NCBI GenBank assembly: GCA_021397845.1 | Contig: CM038039.1 | Coordinates: 178,596,526-178,660,525, forward strand | Length of the DNA stretch: 64,000 nucleotides | DNA from: Areca catechu | Taxonomy: Eukaryota > Streptophyta > Magnoliopsida > Arecales > Arecaceae | Direction of reading: 5' to 3' | In this document: piece by piece, positions 53,972-64,000 of the stretch | Position numbering within the stretch: the stretch's first letter is position 1 | How the letters are laid out: each line of letters opens with the position of its first letter | Translations under genes and position numbers: made by a program | Notes under the pieces: model-generated | Seen by the model: the letters and a program-made list of their open reading frames with translations, nothing else | Database searches by the model: none | What the model was told of the DNA's origin: nothing

Positions 53972-54617
53972 CGCCCACTCCAAAGAAGGTAGCTCCGATG
54001 CGAGCGGTTGAGATGTCTTCGGTCTACTCCAAAGAGATTTCGAAGAAGGTAGCTCCGATGTGAGTGGTTGAGGTATCTTCAGCCTACTCTGAAGAGGTTA
54101 GGTACGGGATAATCAACCAGCTCGACTTCGGCCCTTGTTGAAGGAATGCCACTAAAAAAATTCTCCAGCTGGCCACGAATCTCCAGATGCGGGCATAGTT
54201 GTAATAACCAACAACGTGGCCACGAACTCCTAATCCAACAGAATCTTTAGCTAGCCATGAATCTCCAGACGTGGGCGCAGTTGTTATAACCAACAATGTG
54301 GCCACGAACTCTTGCTCCAATAGAATCAGACATGGCCACCACTATAAATGATGGTAAGAAGGGACACTCACGGTAAGAGAGCTCACCCTCGAGCTACTTC
54401 TCATTCTCTTCTCCAAGAGAGAACTCACCCCCGAGCTACTTCTCATTCTCTTCTCCAAGAAAACTCTCCATTTTGTTGCCAAGAGACCTCATTGACTTAG
54501 GCATCGAAGTGTCCCCCACCGAAAAAATTCTGGTCAGGGACCTATTTTGCAGGGTTCAAAGAAGGTGCACCAAAGGTCCTGCTGCTCCATCCGGTCCACG
54601 GGGGTTCGATGTCAATA
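53972..54617 (+). repeat. 5' LTR of U, right part
   Basis: Contains two degenerate copies of a ~60-bp unit (GAAGGTAGCTCCGATG, 53985-54100), two of an ~84-bp unit with GGCCACGAACTC (54164-54310), TATA ACTATAAATG at 54341-54350, and two units of about 42 bp with GAGCTACTTCTCATTCTCTT (54378-54460). The edge is TCAATA at 54617; a candidate primer site TGGCATGCCAGG starts at 54621. Confidence 0.85.
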
Positions 54618-54719
54618 AATTGGCATGCCAGGTAAGGAGGAAGGTGCAGTACCTTGATTATCAGGAACTACCGGACCCTCTCTTACAAAGGAGAGTTTTA
54701 AGAAGAAACAATAACTACC

Positions 54720-55975
54720 ATGGTGAGGGATAAAGCTCAGAATATTTTGACAAGCAGGGGGCATCCTCCCACCCAGAGGAACGACCGCCCGGTGGAGAAC
54801 GATGTCCTACCTCCAACTTTGGTCATAGGATAGCACCAGTTTGAAGCCCTTCTGGACCAGGTTGATGCTCTCACAACCTTGGTTCAGAACTTTCAAGAGG
54901 TTGCTCTTCAGGCGGGGCACCCGCTGGCCATCTCTCGACACAGCTACCGGACTAGGGAAAAGGGGGACCACCACCTTTGTTCCACCCAACACTCTCTCTG
55001 GGATCGACCTTCCCATGAAGGCCAAAGTTCACGGCATCCAAAATAGACTGATGATCGATGAGCGAGGAAGAGATCCAGGCGATCTCTCTTTGATTCGTCT
55101 TAAGATTCCACTCCTCAAGATATGGGGCCGAGAGCAGCCCATCATAGTTATGTGGAGAAATTTAAGACACTCGAGGCATAAATCATGAGGCTCCATGATC
55201 TGCGAAGAGATGGCAAGCATACAACCTATGACTCGTGACCTTTGTTCACCTCTAGGATAATGCAGGAAATTATCTCACAACATTTTAAGGTCCCTCAGAT
55301 GGAACCTTACGATGGGACTACTGACCTCTTGGATCATTTTGATAGTTTCAAAGCCCATATGATGATCCAAGGAGCCTCCGATGTATTGTACTGTTTAGCT
55401 TTTCCCGCCATCCTGAAGAAGGCAGCTTGAATATGTTACTCGAGCATCTGCCGAGGTACCATCGACTCCTTCTCTGAGTTAGAAAAATTGTTTATCTTAC
55501 ATTTCAGGACTTGCTGGAAGATGCCCCGGAATATGGACAGCTTATTCCTCCTTCACCAAAATGAAGGAGAGAGTCTCAAGGACTACATCACAAGATTCAA
55601 CTCGACCACCCTCGAGATTCCAGATCTCAATGAGAAAGTGACCATGTCCGCTCTGAAGATGGGGTTCCAGTCGTCCATGCTCACGTTCTCTCTAGACAAA
55701 AGGTTCCCTACAAGCTATGCTGAGCTCCTGATAAGGGCTCAGAAATATGTCAACGCTGAAGAACAAGCAGCTAATCAGCGCCTGATGATAGGAGACCTGT
55801 CCCCAAGAAGAAGAACATCAAAGGGCCAAATTCTTTGCTCCCCCCAGCAACGGTAATTCTACTCAACGGCGAAGCCCTAGGCCCAAAACACTGGGTGGAA
55901 AGTTTGATTCATACACTCCCCCAAACCTCCCAAGGAAAAGGATCCTGATGGAGATAGAAAATGAGAACTATATCC
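54720..55975 (+). pseudogene. Gag of U
   Basis: The likely start ATG is at 54720 (MVRDKAQNILTSRG). FEALLDQVDALTTLVQNFQ is the same coiled start as in Tat1. The capsid is mainly at 55242-55856: MEPYDGTTDLLDHFDSFKAH, FPAILKKAA, ESLKDYITRFNSTTLEIPDL, KMGFQSSMLTFSLDKRFP, YAELLIRAQKYVNAEE. Several stops and shifts break it (for example around 54835, 55220 and 55430). It ends near ENENYIQ-like codons at the deletion junction, before any nucleocapsid motif. Confidence 0.85.
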
Positions 55976-56014
55976 AATGACCATGCCCTATGGGATCGTC
56001 CTCTTCTACAAGAA

Positions 56015-56402
56015 ATAGAAGCAGTTCTTCCAGTGGAGGTTACCTTGCGATCCTTAAGGATCAACCAATATAAGGAACCTGAGAACTCGGAGCATTGAAG
56101 AATAGATCTGGACTTGCTACAAGTTACCAGGCTTTCCACTCAGATGAAGATTATGGCATATCAGCAGAGAGTCACCAAATATTACAACTCCAGTGTGAGG
56201 GAACGAACTTTCTGACTTGATGATTTAGTACTGTGGAAGTCTAAAGTGTCCAAGCCAATGGAACAAGGCAAGGCTCTCTCCTAATTGAGAAGGCCCCTAT
56301 CGTATTAAGTCATATGTCCAGGGATGTATCGACTTGAGACCCTAGCTGGTGTTGTGCTACCTCAATCTTGGAATGTAGAAAATCTCCACAAGTACTATCA
56401 AT
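56015..56402 (+). pseudogene. Integrase C-terminal domain of U, joined after deletion
   Basis: EIEAVLPVEVTLRSLRI, YKEPENSEH and DLDLL align with the Tat1 SEAVIPVEVSLQFLRI...NSEQWRADLDLL. Then come MAYQQRVTKYYN, LDDLVLWKSKV and GMYRLETLAG, and the end WNVENLHKYYQ stop, equal to the Tat1 integrase end. At least four in-frame stops. The catalytic core is deleted. Confidence 0.85.
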
Positions 56403-56640
56403 AAAAATTTTTGCTGAGGAACATTTCAAAAATGTTTTTTTTTGAAGATGGATCTAGTCAGCCTGTCTTATTACCAATCGACGATACAAGGAGGGTCTTA
56501 GTGACTCACCCAATGAAACCAACAAAAGTGCAAAGGTGGGTCCGATCTACCTGCCTTATCGGTATGTCCGACGAGTGCAAAGGATGGTCCAACCAGGCCA
56601 CCTTATGACCAATGTTCAAAGGTACAGGAATACCTTCAGT
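56403..56640 (+). other. U sequence after integrase
   Basis: Non-coding continuation of U, with two divergent copies of GTGCAAAGG(T/A)(G/T)GGTCC (about 56528 and 56576). This is the equivalent position to the Tat1 and Tat2 tandem repeats. Remnant S follows; the junction is not sharply defined. Confidence 0.5.
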
Positions 56641-56681
56641 GTGTTTTCCCTAACCATTTCTCTGTCCTTGATCCACCATCC

Positions 56682-56885
56682 TTGAACATCCACCTTCCTG
56701 ATTTACCACTACATAACATGCACTCTCCTATTCCACCAAGCTGGGACATCCACCATACCATTGATCTGTTTCCATTGATATTTAATAGTTACTTTCTTAA
56801 GACTCTATGGCATATGTTGGGAGCCAAATTAAGATTTACTGCCACTTACGTGAAGATGTGTGCGAGAGTCTTAGAAGTCTCTTAA
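56682..56885 (+). pseudogene. Gag C-terminal module fragment of S
   Basis: 67 residues; only the end is conserved: NSYFLKTLWHMLG, equal to ATYFWKTLWHLLG in P1. It is followed by a Cys/Val tail and a stop, the same end as in P1 and T. Confidence 0.6.
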
Positions 56886-57034
56886 AGAGAATATTAGAAT
56901 TTAGGAACTTTTGTTTTCTAGCCAACAATAAATTTCAGTCATAAGTTAATAAAGCCCATTTGAGCTTGCCTTTTGAGTTTGTTTTGTCATTTGGTGTCAT
57001 CCATGCATAAGTCTGACGAATCATATGCATAACA

Positions 57035-57639
57035 TCTTAGGAATTTGCACAGAGAGATTAGCAAGAAAATCCAAATGAGCAATGAGAGTTACAAGCATAT
57101 GGCTGATTCTCATAGAAGGGCCAAAGAATTTCAAGTAGGGAACTTTGTGATGATCAAGCTAAAACCTGAATAGTTTCCACCGAAACTATGAAGAAACTCC
57201 ATGCCCGTGGTGTAGGTCCTTTCGAAATAATAAAAAGAATAGGACCTAATGCTTATGTGCTGGACCTACCTTCTGACTTTGGCATTAGCTTTACTTTTAA
57301 TATCTCAGATTTGGTAGGATACAAGAAACCCATAATGATTCCCAATGAATTCCTAGAACCTGATCCATCCCTTGAGAGTGAACCAACCCCAGAGTGTCCA
57401 CCAGCCATATTACCAAAGTGGGGAGAAAGAATTGAAAGGGTCTTAAATGATAAGATTGTCACTACCTGGAATAAAGATTACCAATGATACTTGGTCCATT
57501 GGCAAGGTAAACCTAATTCTGAAAATTCATGGATCACTCAAAAAGAACTACAAAGGATCAATCCAGATCTACTTGAATACTACCAAAGCCAAAATGATCC
57601 ATACTCGTCAGGGTCGAGTTTTTTTCACCCGGGGAGAAT
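57035..57639 (+). pseudogene. Integrase tail plus chromodomain of S
   Basis: NLHREISKKIQMSNESYKHM and DSHRRAKEFQVGNFVMIKL lead, after a frameshift near 57175, into KKLHARGVGPFEIIKRIGPN, AYVLDLPSDFGI and SDLVGYKKP. The linker ends ERIERVLNDK; at this site S has Lys where Q and P1 have stops. The chromodomain YLVHWQGKPNSENSWI...LQRINPDLLEYYQS follows after a TGA near 57486. It runs to GGGGAGAAT at the LTR edge. Confidence 0.8.
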
Positions 57640-58912
57640 TAATGGGGACATTGGCAAGTGGAAGAAGTTGCAAGCTAACAATCTTTAGTTTTGTAGCTAG
57701 TCCAATTTTTTTTTAGGTTCCACTCAAAATTATGGAGATGAAGCCCAACCTCATGAAGCATCTTGAAGGCTCCTAGTTCCACCCATTTAAGAAGAAAAGC
57801 CCTATTGCATGAAGCAAGTCAAGACCATTTCCATTCGAGACAAGCAAGCCAAAGAAATTCGACTAATGAAGACCTTCCTTTCCAAAATTCCAAGCAATCC
57901 ATTTGGGCCGGCCAACCTATTGAAGCATATTTGAAGACTAAGTCTTAGAAGACATATGGAAGGCTTTTGATGAGGACACTTGGTGAAATAGGATGGTGCC
58001 ACATGGAGATTCTAGTTTCTTCTATTGTTAGGATTAGTTACCTAGAAGCTTCTCAATGTAAATAGTTACCAACTAAATCTGAATTAGTTAGTTTCTTAAT
58101 CCACCTTTTTGCTGCCCATTATGGCTGCCCTTGGTCTATAAATAGGACCAAGGCCTCCTCTTGTAAAGCAATGAATTACTTGAGTTGAATGAAAGCTTGC
58201 TAGTTTGTGTTCTCTTCCACCTTGCCAAGTTCATGAGTTCTCCTTGGTATTTTGAGTATTATTCTTGAAGTTTGAATTGGAGTGTTGAGTTTGAGTATGA
58301 GTTTGAGTGAATGCCTTGAGTTTAGGAGACCTTAGTTTCATTTCCATGATTTTCTATCTAAGATCCAAGTAGTACAAGAAGAAAAGGAAGTGCTGCCCAA
58401 AAATTTCAGCAACTCTCTTCACTTCTCTTTGTTGATTCCTTCCTTTTCCCTTAATTTATTTAAATCACGACCTTACCTTGACTCTTTTGCAGGTTCTTCT
58501 TGATGATTTGAAGATGATGATGAAGGCTCCATGCCATGGATCAAAGCTCCAATGGTAAATCCAAGAATGGAGTGTAGTTCTTATCTCTAACCTTCAATTC
58601 TTGAGTGGTGAGTGTTTTTCTTCTATTTGAGCTTTGATTTCTCCTCATTGTTGGGAATAGACCCTCTTGATCCTTAGATCTGAGATTCTTAAAAGTAGTT
58701 TAGCATAGTTTGAGGATTTTTATGCCCCTAGATCCTCTCTTTTATTTTTTTTGAAAGGAAGCTTGCACAAGGGTATCAAATTTTTGCTCACCTAATTTCT
58801 AGCTCGAGATTTTTCATCCCTTCTACCCATGAATCTGGCCATATCTGGAGCTCTAATGTTAATATGTTATTTCTAAGTGAGTAGATCACATCTCCATTAA
58901 AGCATTTCATCA
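57640..58912 (+). repeat. 3' LTR of S
   Basis: Starts TAATGGGGACATTGG, a degenerate form of the TGGTG...CACC tip. TATAAATA at 58137-58144, CTCTTGTAAA at 58158-58167 and ATGAATTA downstream repeat the promoter layout of Q and P. The right edge is estimated. Confidence 0.65.
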
Positions 58913-59763
58913 AATTTGTCCCCGATCAGAAAGGAAGATTTAAAGATTAGTCACCAGCCCCTTTCCAGACCAATGGGTGATATCAGGCCTTCATGGAGTG
59001 CTCGAAAAGGCTTTGAATTCTGTCGTCGCCTCCTTTGACTTCAACCCCTCATCGAAACCAAGCTCGTCCTCTTCCTCGGGGTTTGGCATAGAAGGCCTTA
59101 TATTATCCAACCCCTTCAGGTGGTAGACAAGGAAGGCCTTATTCTTATGCTCCTAAAACCCATGGTGGTAAGAGTCCAAGATGGCCTCGGTGACCTCATC
59201 TTTGAAGGCCTACAATGCCAGGAACATAGAGATGGCCCTGGCACTTGGCTCCCCCTCCGATCCCGTGACTGCGACCCACTTTTAAGACATTTTCTTAAGG
59301 TCTTTAAGGCTAAATTTCATCTCTATGGAATGAAGAAGAAGAAGGGGAAGGGCAACTCCAAAGCGAAGGGATCACTTTTCTACTACTTGAATAACTTCTA
59401 GAGACAAGAAGGATTAACCCAATTTAATGGCCCAGAGCAACATCTTTCAAGTCGATGCGGAATCAATGATTGTCTTCAAGAAAAGAAAAGTTGGCAATTC
59501 CCAAGTAGCATGAAGGCGCGGCCATCCAAAGGTCAACACCTTCGGCATTAATAATGGGAAGCGCATGCACGTCAACTTGCCATCTTCCTTTCGGGTGCCA
59601 ATGATAGGGTGACACTTGTCCTCCGCATAACTATCGAATCAGGGGGGTAGTTATGGCAAATGACTGACCCAAAGATTTGCCATCATTAGTCACGCCTTTT
59701 CTCGCCAGCAAACGAAAAATCATTAACACTCCCACTTTTTGAAGCGGATATTGCTTCATTAAT
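58913..59763 (+). other. 3' non-coding part of U
   Basis: No recognisable protein. A 93-residue plus-strand ORF at 59120-59401 ends in a basic KKKKGKGNSKAKG stretch but has no domain I know. By position it could be a relic of an accessory gene; evidence is insufficient. Confidence 0.4.
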
Positions 59764-59779
59764 TGGGAGTGGGGGGCAT
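59764..59779 (+). promoter_or_regulatory. Polypurine tract of U
   Basis: GGGAGTGGGGGGCAT immediately before the 3' LTR start TGTTGAAG at 59780. Confidence 0.85.
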
Positions 59780-60749
59780 TGTTGAAGTACGCTGGCTCAA
59801 CTAAGGCTAACCCCTTGTTCAGAGGTCCGGTCGGGTCTCTCTTGAACCAGGCATCTATGTCAGAAGAATCGAAGATGACCCAACCACATTGGGGCACCCT
59901 TCCAGGGTCAATCTTCGGCCTATGCCGAAGATATTGCCCCTGAAGCTCATTTGTCAGTTGCTCACCTCCATGACCGGTTAATCCGAAGAAGATTAGTCTG
60001 AAGAGGACGATCACTTTATTTCTCCGATTGTTTCAAAGAAGTCAAGTATGAAGCGAGCAACCTGCCCACTCCAAAAAAGGTAGCTCCATGAGAGCGGTTG
60101 AGATGTCTTCGATCTACTCCAAAGAGATTCCGAAGAAGGTAGCTCGAATATGGGTGGTTAAGTTCTCTTCAGCCTACTCCGAAGAGGTTGGGTACGGGAT
60201 AATCAACCAGCTTGACTTCAGTCCTCGCTGAAGGAATGTCTCTAAAGCGAATCTCCAGCTGGCCACCAATCTCCAGACATAGGCGTAGTTGTTATAACCA
60301 ACAACGTGGCTATGAACTCCTGCTTCAACAAAATCTCCAACTAGCCACGAATCTCCAGACATGGGCACAGTTATTATAACCAACAACATGGCCACGAACT
60401 CTAGCTCCAATGGAATCAGACATGGCCACCACTATAAATGATGGTAAGAGGGAACACTCATGCTAAGAGAGCTCATTCCCGAGCTACTTCTCATTCTATT
60501 CTCCAAAAGAGAGCTCATCCCCGAGATACTTCTCATTCTCTTCTCCGAGAGAGAGCTCACCCCCGAGCTACTTCTCATTCTCTTCTCCAAGAGAACTCTC
60601 CATTCTGTTACTAAGAGCCCTCACTGACTTAGGCATCGGAGTGTCCCCCACTAGAGAAATTTCGATCAGGGACCTGTTTTGCAGGGTTCGAAGAAGGTGC
60701 ACCGAAGGTCCTGTTGCTCCATCCGGTCCATGGGGGTTCAATGTCAATA
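59780..60749 (+). repeat. 3' LTR of U
   Basis: 970 bp. TATA at 60431-60440. It carries three 42-bp GAGCTACTTCTCATTC units (60467-60590) against two in the 5' LTR. It shows the uninterrupted P2 target (GAGCAACCTGCCCACTCC, about 60053). Confidence 0.9.
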
Positions 60750-60754
60750 ATACA

Positions 60755-61825
60755 TAACTTATGTTAGTGAGGTTATTGTCGTGCCCCGAATCCAGCATCG
60801 AAATCGACTATGCGACCGGCCGCACAAATCCTAAAATATATTTTAGAGATCATGCAAGGCCTAAGTACGTTATATTCACTTGATTCAAAAATCACTTCGA
60901 ATAAACCAATATTATTTAAATAATTGAATAATAACTAAAAAATCCTTTTATTCAAGTCAAAATCACTAAATGGTCCACTGATTTATTACATAAATATCAG
61001 CGACCAAACTAACTAAACAAAACTAACTAAACCATCTAAAAATTTATATTCAGTCTCATGCCCAGCCCGATCCTTGTTATGCATCATTTCACCACGAATC
61101 CAATCAACTACTAAGCTCGAATATCTTACATAACTCTGAGAAGGAAGAAAGTAGAGGTTGTGAACTTTATAGCCCAGTAAGGTTTCCAAACAGTCACACC
61201 AATAATAGTATAACTTGAAAATAGCTGGAAAATAATAGTTTATCAGATCATGTAACCAAAATAACTCAAATACCATGTATAGCAAAACTTTGATAAAACT
61301 ATATTTTTCTTTTCAAGTTTTTATTAGTTATCTTATTCTTTATAGTTCTGGACTAAGCATGATCATGCTTCAGCCCATGACTGGCAGTCTCAGTGTCCAT
61401 GCTTAATTGGCAATAAAATGTCCAAGCTTGGATTGGCAATATTTGTCATGATTATGCCTGTGACTGGCAATGTCATTGTTCATGCCTGTGATTGGCAATA
61501 TTTGTCATGATTATTCTTGTGACTGGCAATATCATTACCCAGCTTGTGACTGGCAATATCAGTAACCATAATCCTGTGGCATGGCTAGTCCAAAATCCAT
61601 ATTCTCTTAATTAACACTTTATCCTTTCACATCATCATGTAAAATCATGTCATTTACCATTTTTCAATAACTAGCATCATGGTCCAATCCATTCAAGATA
61701 ACTTTACTTGATAAAACATGGTATATAGGAATATAAATAATAACGTCAATCATACTATCCATCATGAAAAATCAAAATATATGATGCGAAACAACCATGC
61801 ATGCCAATGCTCATATACACGGATC
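60755..61825. other. Unassigned flank between U and R, with a short tandem repeat
   Basis: AT-rich, no conserved ORF. It begins near GTCGTGCCCCGAATCC, which looks like an LTR end but has no partner here. At 61379-61570 TGTGAYTGGCAATRT recurs five times at intervals of about 28-31 bp. Probably old repeat debris. Confidence 0.5.
61379..61570. repeat. TGTGACTGGCAAT tandem repeat
   Basis: Units alternate between TGTGATTGGCAATATTTGTC and TGTGACTGGCAATNTCATT, giving a dimer period of about 59 bp with further degenerate units upstream. Confidence 0.75.
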
Positions 61826-63078
61826 TGGTGGGGACACCAGAGGCACCAGGATAAGATAGAGGCTTCTAAACCCTCTGTAGATTACTTAGTAGTGTTTGAG
61901 TCCAATTTGTAATAAGGGCTTAGCCAATTTGAGTTGTTATTTTCATTATTTGAGTCATGTACCAGTCAGCTCATGTTGAGCTAGTTTTTTTCTAAGTCCT
62001 GTATATGTTAGCCCAAGTCCAATGAAGACTCAATAACAAGCCAGTACAAGTGAAGACCAACCCAGCTTGAAGTTAAGAAGACCATGAAGGCCCAGCAGGA
62101 AGAAATTCAAAGCCCTGGAACCCTGGAGAGCAGCCTGGAGCCCTGGACCGTAGCCTGAAGTAAAATGGGCCAGCCAAAGCCCATGAGAGAAACCAAGGGG
62201 CACCATTTTCTTATGCTTACCACCCATTGGTCAGCCACCTAGGGTCACCTCCTTTGGCAGACCAAGGCAAGAAAGAGAGGAGAAATTTGAGGGAAAGAGG
62301 GCTAAGGAGTTTCCATGTTTTCTAGCTAGGGTTTGGGTGGGAATGAAATTATTATGTAAAGACCTTTCTATCCTTACTTGGGGGGCAGGGTTATGAGTTT
62401 ATAAAAGAAGCCCTCCTCTCTTGTATGAAACACTTTTTGAATGAATATTATTGAGTTTTCATATCTGCTGTGTGCGTTTGTTGTGTGCTAAAGAAATACT
62501 GTGTGAGCCCCTCCTTCCTCCTTGTCTCCTGTGCCCAGCCTCAGCTGCCATCAAACCTTAGAAGCCTCTACTCCAAGCCTTGGCCGCCCACATCAAAACC
62601 TCTCTTTCCCTTGCTGCTTTAAATATATTTCTTCATCCTTGCTTTGTTTTCTAACCCTTGACAGGCAATTCGCAGGTCTCTCGAAGCCTACGAATCCATT
62701 GATTCTAGCCGGGCAGTGATCGGATCACCAGGTTGAAAGCCAAGAATCCGTGGGTCTTTGGCTTGATCATCCAGGCCGCATCCAGGAGCGAGAGTGATCT
62801 CTTCGAATACGATCTTTATCAAGCACTTCAACCATTATCAAGTATACCCACTCTGCTTTCCAGTAGCATTATTGAAGGGAAACTAGCCCAACCGAGACTT
62901 CTCAGCCTCGACGGTCCTCTTTTCTATTACTTTTTAGGTTCTATCTTGCATGCTATTGCTCCTTATTTTGCATAGAACTCTCTACATAGATTCGTGGCCT
63001 GATCTTCGAGATTTAGATACAAAACATAAGCTATAAAAAATACAAAAATAATTATGCATGCATTTTAGTTCCGCATCA
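61826..63078 (+). repeat. 5' LTR of chromovirus relative R
   Basis: 1253 bp, from the hairpin TGGTGGGGACACCA to CCGCATCA. TTTATAAAAG at 62398-62407, CTCTTGTATG at 62418-62427, then TGAATGAATATT. The element body runs off the right edge of the window. Confidence 0.85.
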
Positions 63079-64000
63079 TTTTGGTATCAAAGCCTATTTG
63101 GGCTCAGTTTCTCTTTGCATATTTGGATCGGGTGCTTCATCATAGCCATCCAGTCATAGGAGACAAGTAGGGCTTCAAGACCCTCTCTTCCAAATCTATG
63201 GGATCTTCTATGGCATGTAGGGGTGCCACTGTGATTAACCCCTGAAGAAGAAAACAAAGAGTCCATTAGTGTATTTTTGCATCTCGGCCTTCTCAATACA
63301 TAGCCTTTTTTTTAATTATTTCTACCTATAGAAAACTCAAACAAATCTGATTTTTCTTTTTTTAGATTCAGTGTAATTGAAATTAGTTTTTAAAATTTTA
63401 TCAAGAATTATTTTGGTCTGCGTAGTTTCTGCTAACTGGAATACCACCTGAGAATAGTTTTGCCTTGTTTTTTTAGTAAAGTCAATTTCAGCAGTTTAGG
63501 GTTCTTTTAGTATAATTTTTGCATATCTTAAATTCTTAGCATGTTTCCTGCATATTAGGTCATTATCTACAAATTATAATTTATGCATATCTTAAATTCT
63601 TAGCATGTTTCCTGCATATTAGGTCATTATCTACAAATTATATTTCTGATTTAAAAAAATACCAAAACAAGAAAAAAATTACATATACTCTTAAAACACC
63701 AAAAATAACTGAAACCTAATTTGCATTTTCATCTGCCTATCATCATTTGCATAATTAAATTAAGGACATTAATATCATAAAATAAGGGAAGGAGGTCATT
63801 ACCTTTCCTTAGCCCAAAAAATCACCACCCTTGCATCTGAATCCAACCCTAATTAAAATCGAATAGACTTAATTTGTCATAGAGGGCTAGGGACATCAAC
63901 AGGTCGGGTTCAACCATTGTGGGATGACTAGTGCACCCAATTCATCTCCTATTACTGGATGATGGTGTCTAGGCCAAAGGTACAGTGTCAAATGATCTAA
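63079..64000 (+). other. Leader of R with primer binding site
   Basis: Primer site TGGTATCAAAGC at 63082-63093 (one mismatch to the Met-type site). The leader shares CCCAAAAAATCACCACCC, CTAATTAAAATCGAATAGAC and ACATCAACAGGTCGGGTTC with the Q and P leaders, so gag should start just beyond the window. Confidence 0.8.
63511..63647 (+). repeat. 63-64-bp direct duplication in the R leader
   Basis: GCATATCTTAAATTCTTAGC starts at 63521 and 63584 and the following 40 bp are identical. A recent tandem duplication. Confidence 0.9.

Larger units (their letters stand above)
56640..58912 (+). mobile_element. Chromovirus derivative S, 5'-truncated remnant
   Basis: Plus-strand order: end of the gag module (56682-56885), spacer, integrase tail/chromodomain (57035-57639), 3' LTR from 57640 to about 58912. 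No 5' LTR, leader or capsid part is seen. The left edge and right LTR edge (TTTCATCA near 58912) are estimates; no target duplication was found. Confidence 0.65.
49988..60749 (+). mobile_element. Tat-like Gypsy element U with internal deletion and two nested insertions
   Basis: 5' LTR 49988-50301 plus 53972-54617, 3' LTR 59780-60749. The duplication is GTACA (49983-49987) versus ATACA (60750-60754), one mismatch. The interior has gag, then only the integrase C-terminal domain, a non-coding part, remnant S and a polypurine tract. Protease, RT and RNase H are deleted. The gag and integrase tail align with Tat1, so U and Tat1 are relatives in opposite orientation. Confidence 0.88.

Noticed and set aside
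59120..59401. Basic 93-residue ORF as an accessory gene of U
   Set aside because: No domain, no splice or coiled-coil pattern like the Tat1 gene; kept only as unassigned sequence.
1..64000. Host protein-coding gene anywhere in the window
   Set aside because: Every ORF above about 100 codons with recognisable content belongs to a retroelement; the rest overlap LTRs or leaders.

Overview
The window is plant nuclear DNA made almost wholly of nested LTR retrotransposons. I found no host protein gene, rRNA, tRNA or CRISPR array. Spliceosomal introns with a CTAAC branch-site motif, initiator-Met-tRNA-type primer binding sites, and Ty3/Gypsy Tat, Ty3/Gypsy chromovirus, Ty1/Copia Angela-like and Ty1/Copia SIRE-like coding domains all point to a flowering plant with a repeat-rich genome. 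A monocot such as a palm is possible, but I cannot name the species from sequence alone.

Layout, left half. A Tat-lineage Gypsy element (Tat1, minus strand) runs from before base 1 to 25784. It has pol (2437-6331), gag (13340-14838), a 5' LTR, and, beyond pol on the opposite strand, a spliced accessory gene (1-1797, plus strand). Three later insertions interrupt it: chromovirus derivative T (6332-13339), which itself carries a solo LTR of family P (9644-11361), and an Angela-like Copia element (15271-25439) inside the Tat1 5' LTR. Tat1 itself sits in the reverse transcriptase of a SIRE-like Copia element (25785-31335, minus strand). The SIRE element in turn lies in an older, decayed Tat-like element (Tat2, 31341-34569 and perhaps beyond 47368).

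Layout, right half. Chromovirus derivative Q (34575-47363, plus strand, duplication TCTAT) contains element P1 (39927-46784, minus strand, duplication CCTTC) within its 3' LTR. Then come an 88.5-bp tandem array (47488-48412), LTR-like debris, and a Tat-like element U (49988-60749, plus strand). U holds P2 (50302-53966) in its 5' LTR and chromovirus remnant S (about 56640-58912) in its interior. After about 1 kb of unassigned DNA, a 5' LTR and leader of another relative, R (61826-64000), runs off the window.

Main result. T, P1, Q and S share one unusual plan: a gag-type ORF ending in a conserved module around YFLPF and FWKTLWHLL, a short non-coding spacer, then only the integrase C-terminal domain plus chromodomain, running up to or into the 3' LTR. 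Protease, reverse transcriptase, RNase H and the integrase catalytic core are absent in all four. This looks like a radiating group of non-autonomous chromoviruses. Their LTRs share a 14-nt hairpin tip (TGGTGNNNNCACCA), and most share a TATA-to-CTCTTGTA promoter layout. In family P the junction between LTR and primer binding site is tandemly amplified and has been absorbed into the LTR. Boundaries marked by target duplications are firm; others are approximate and are flagged as such.
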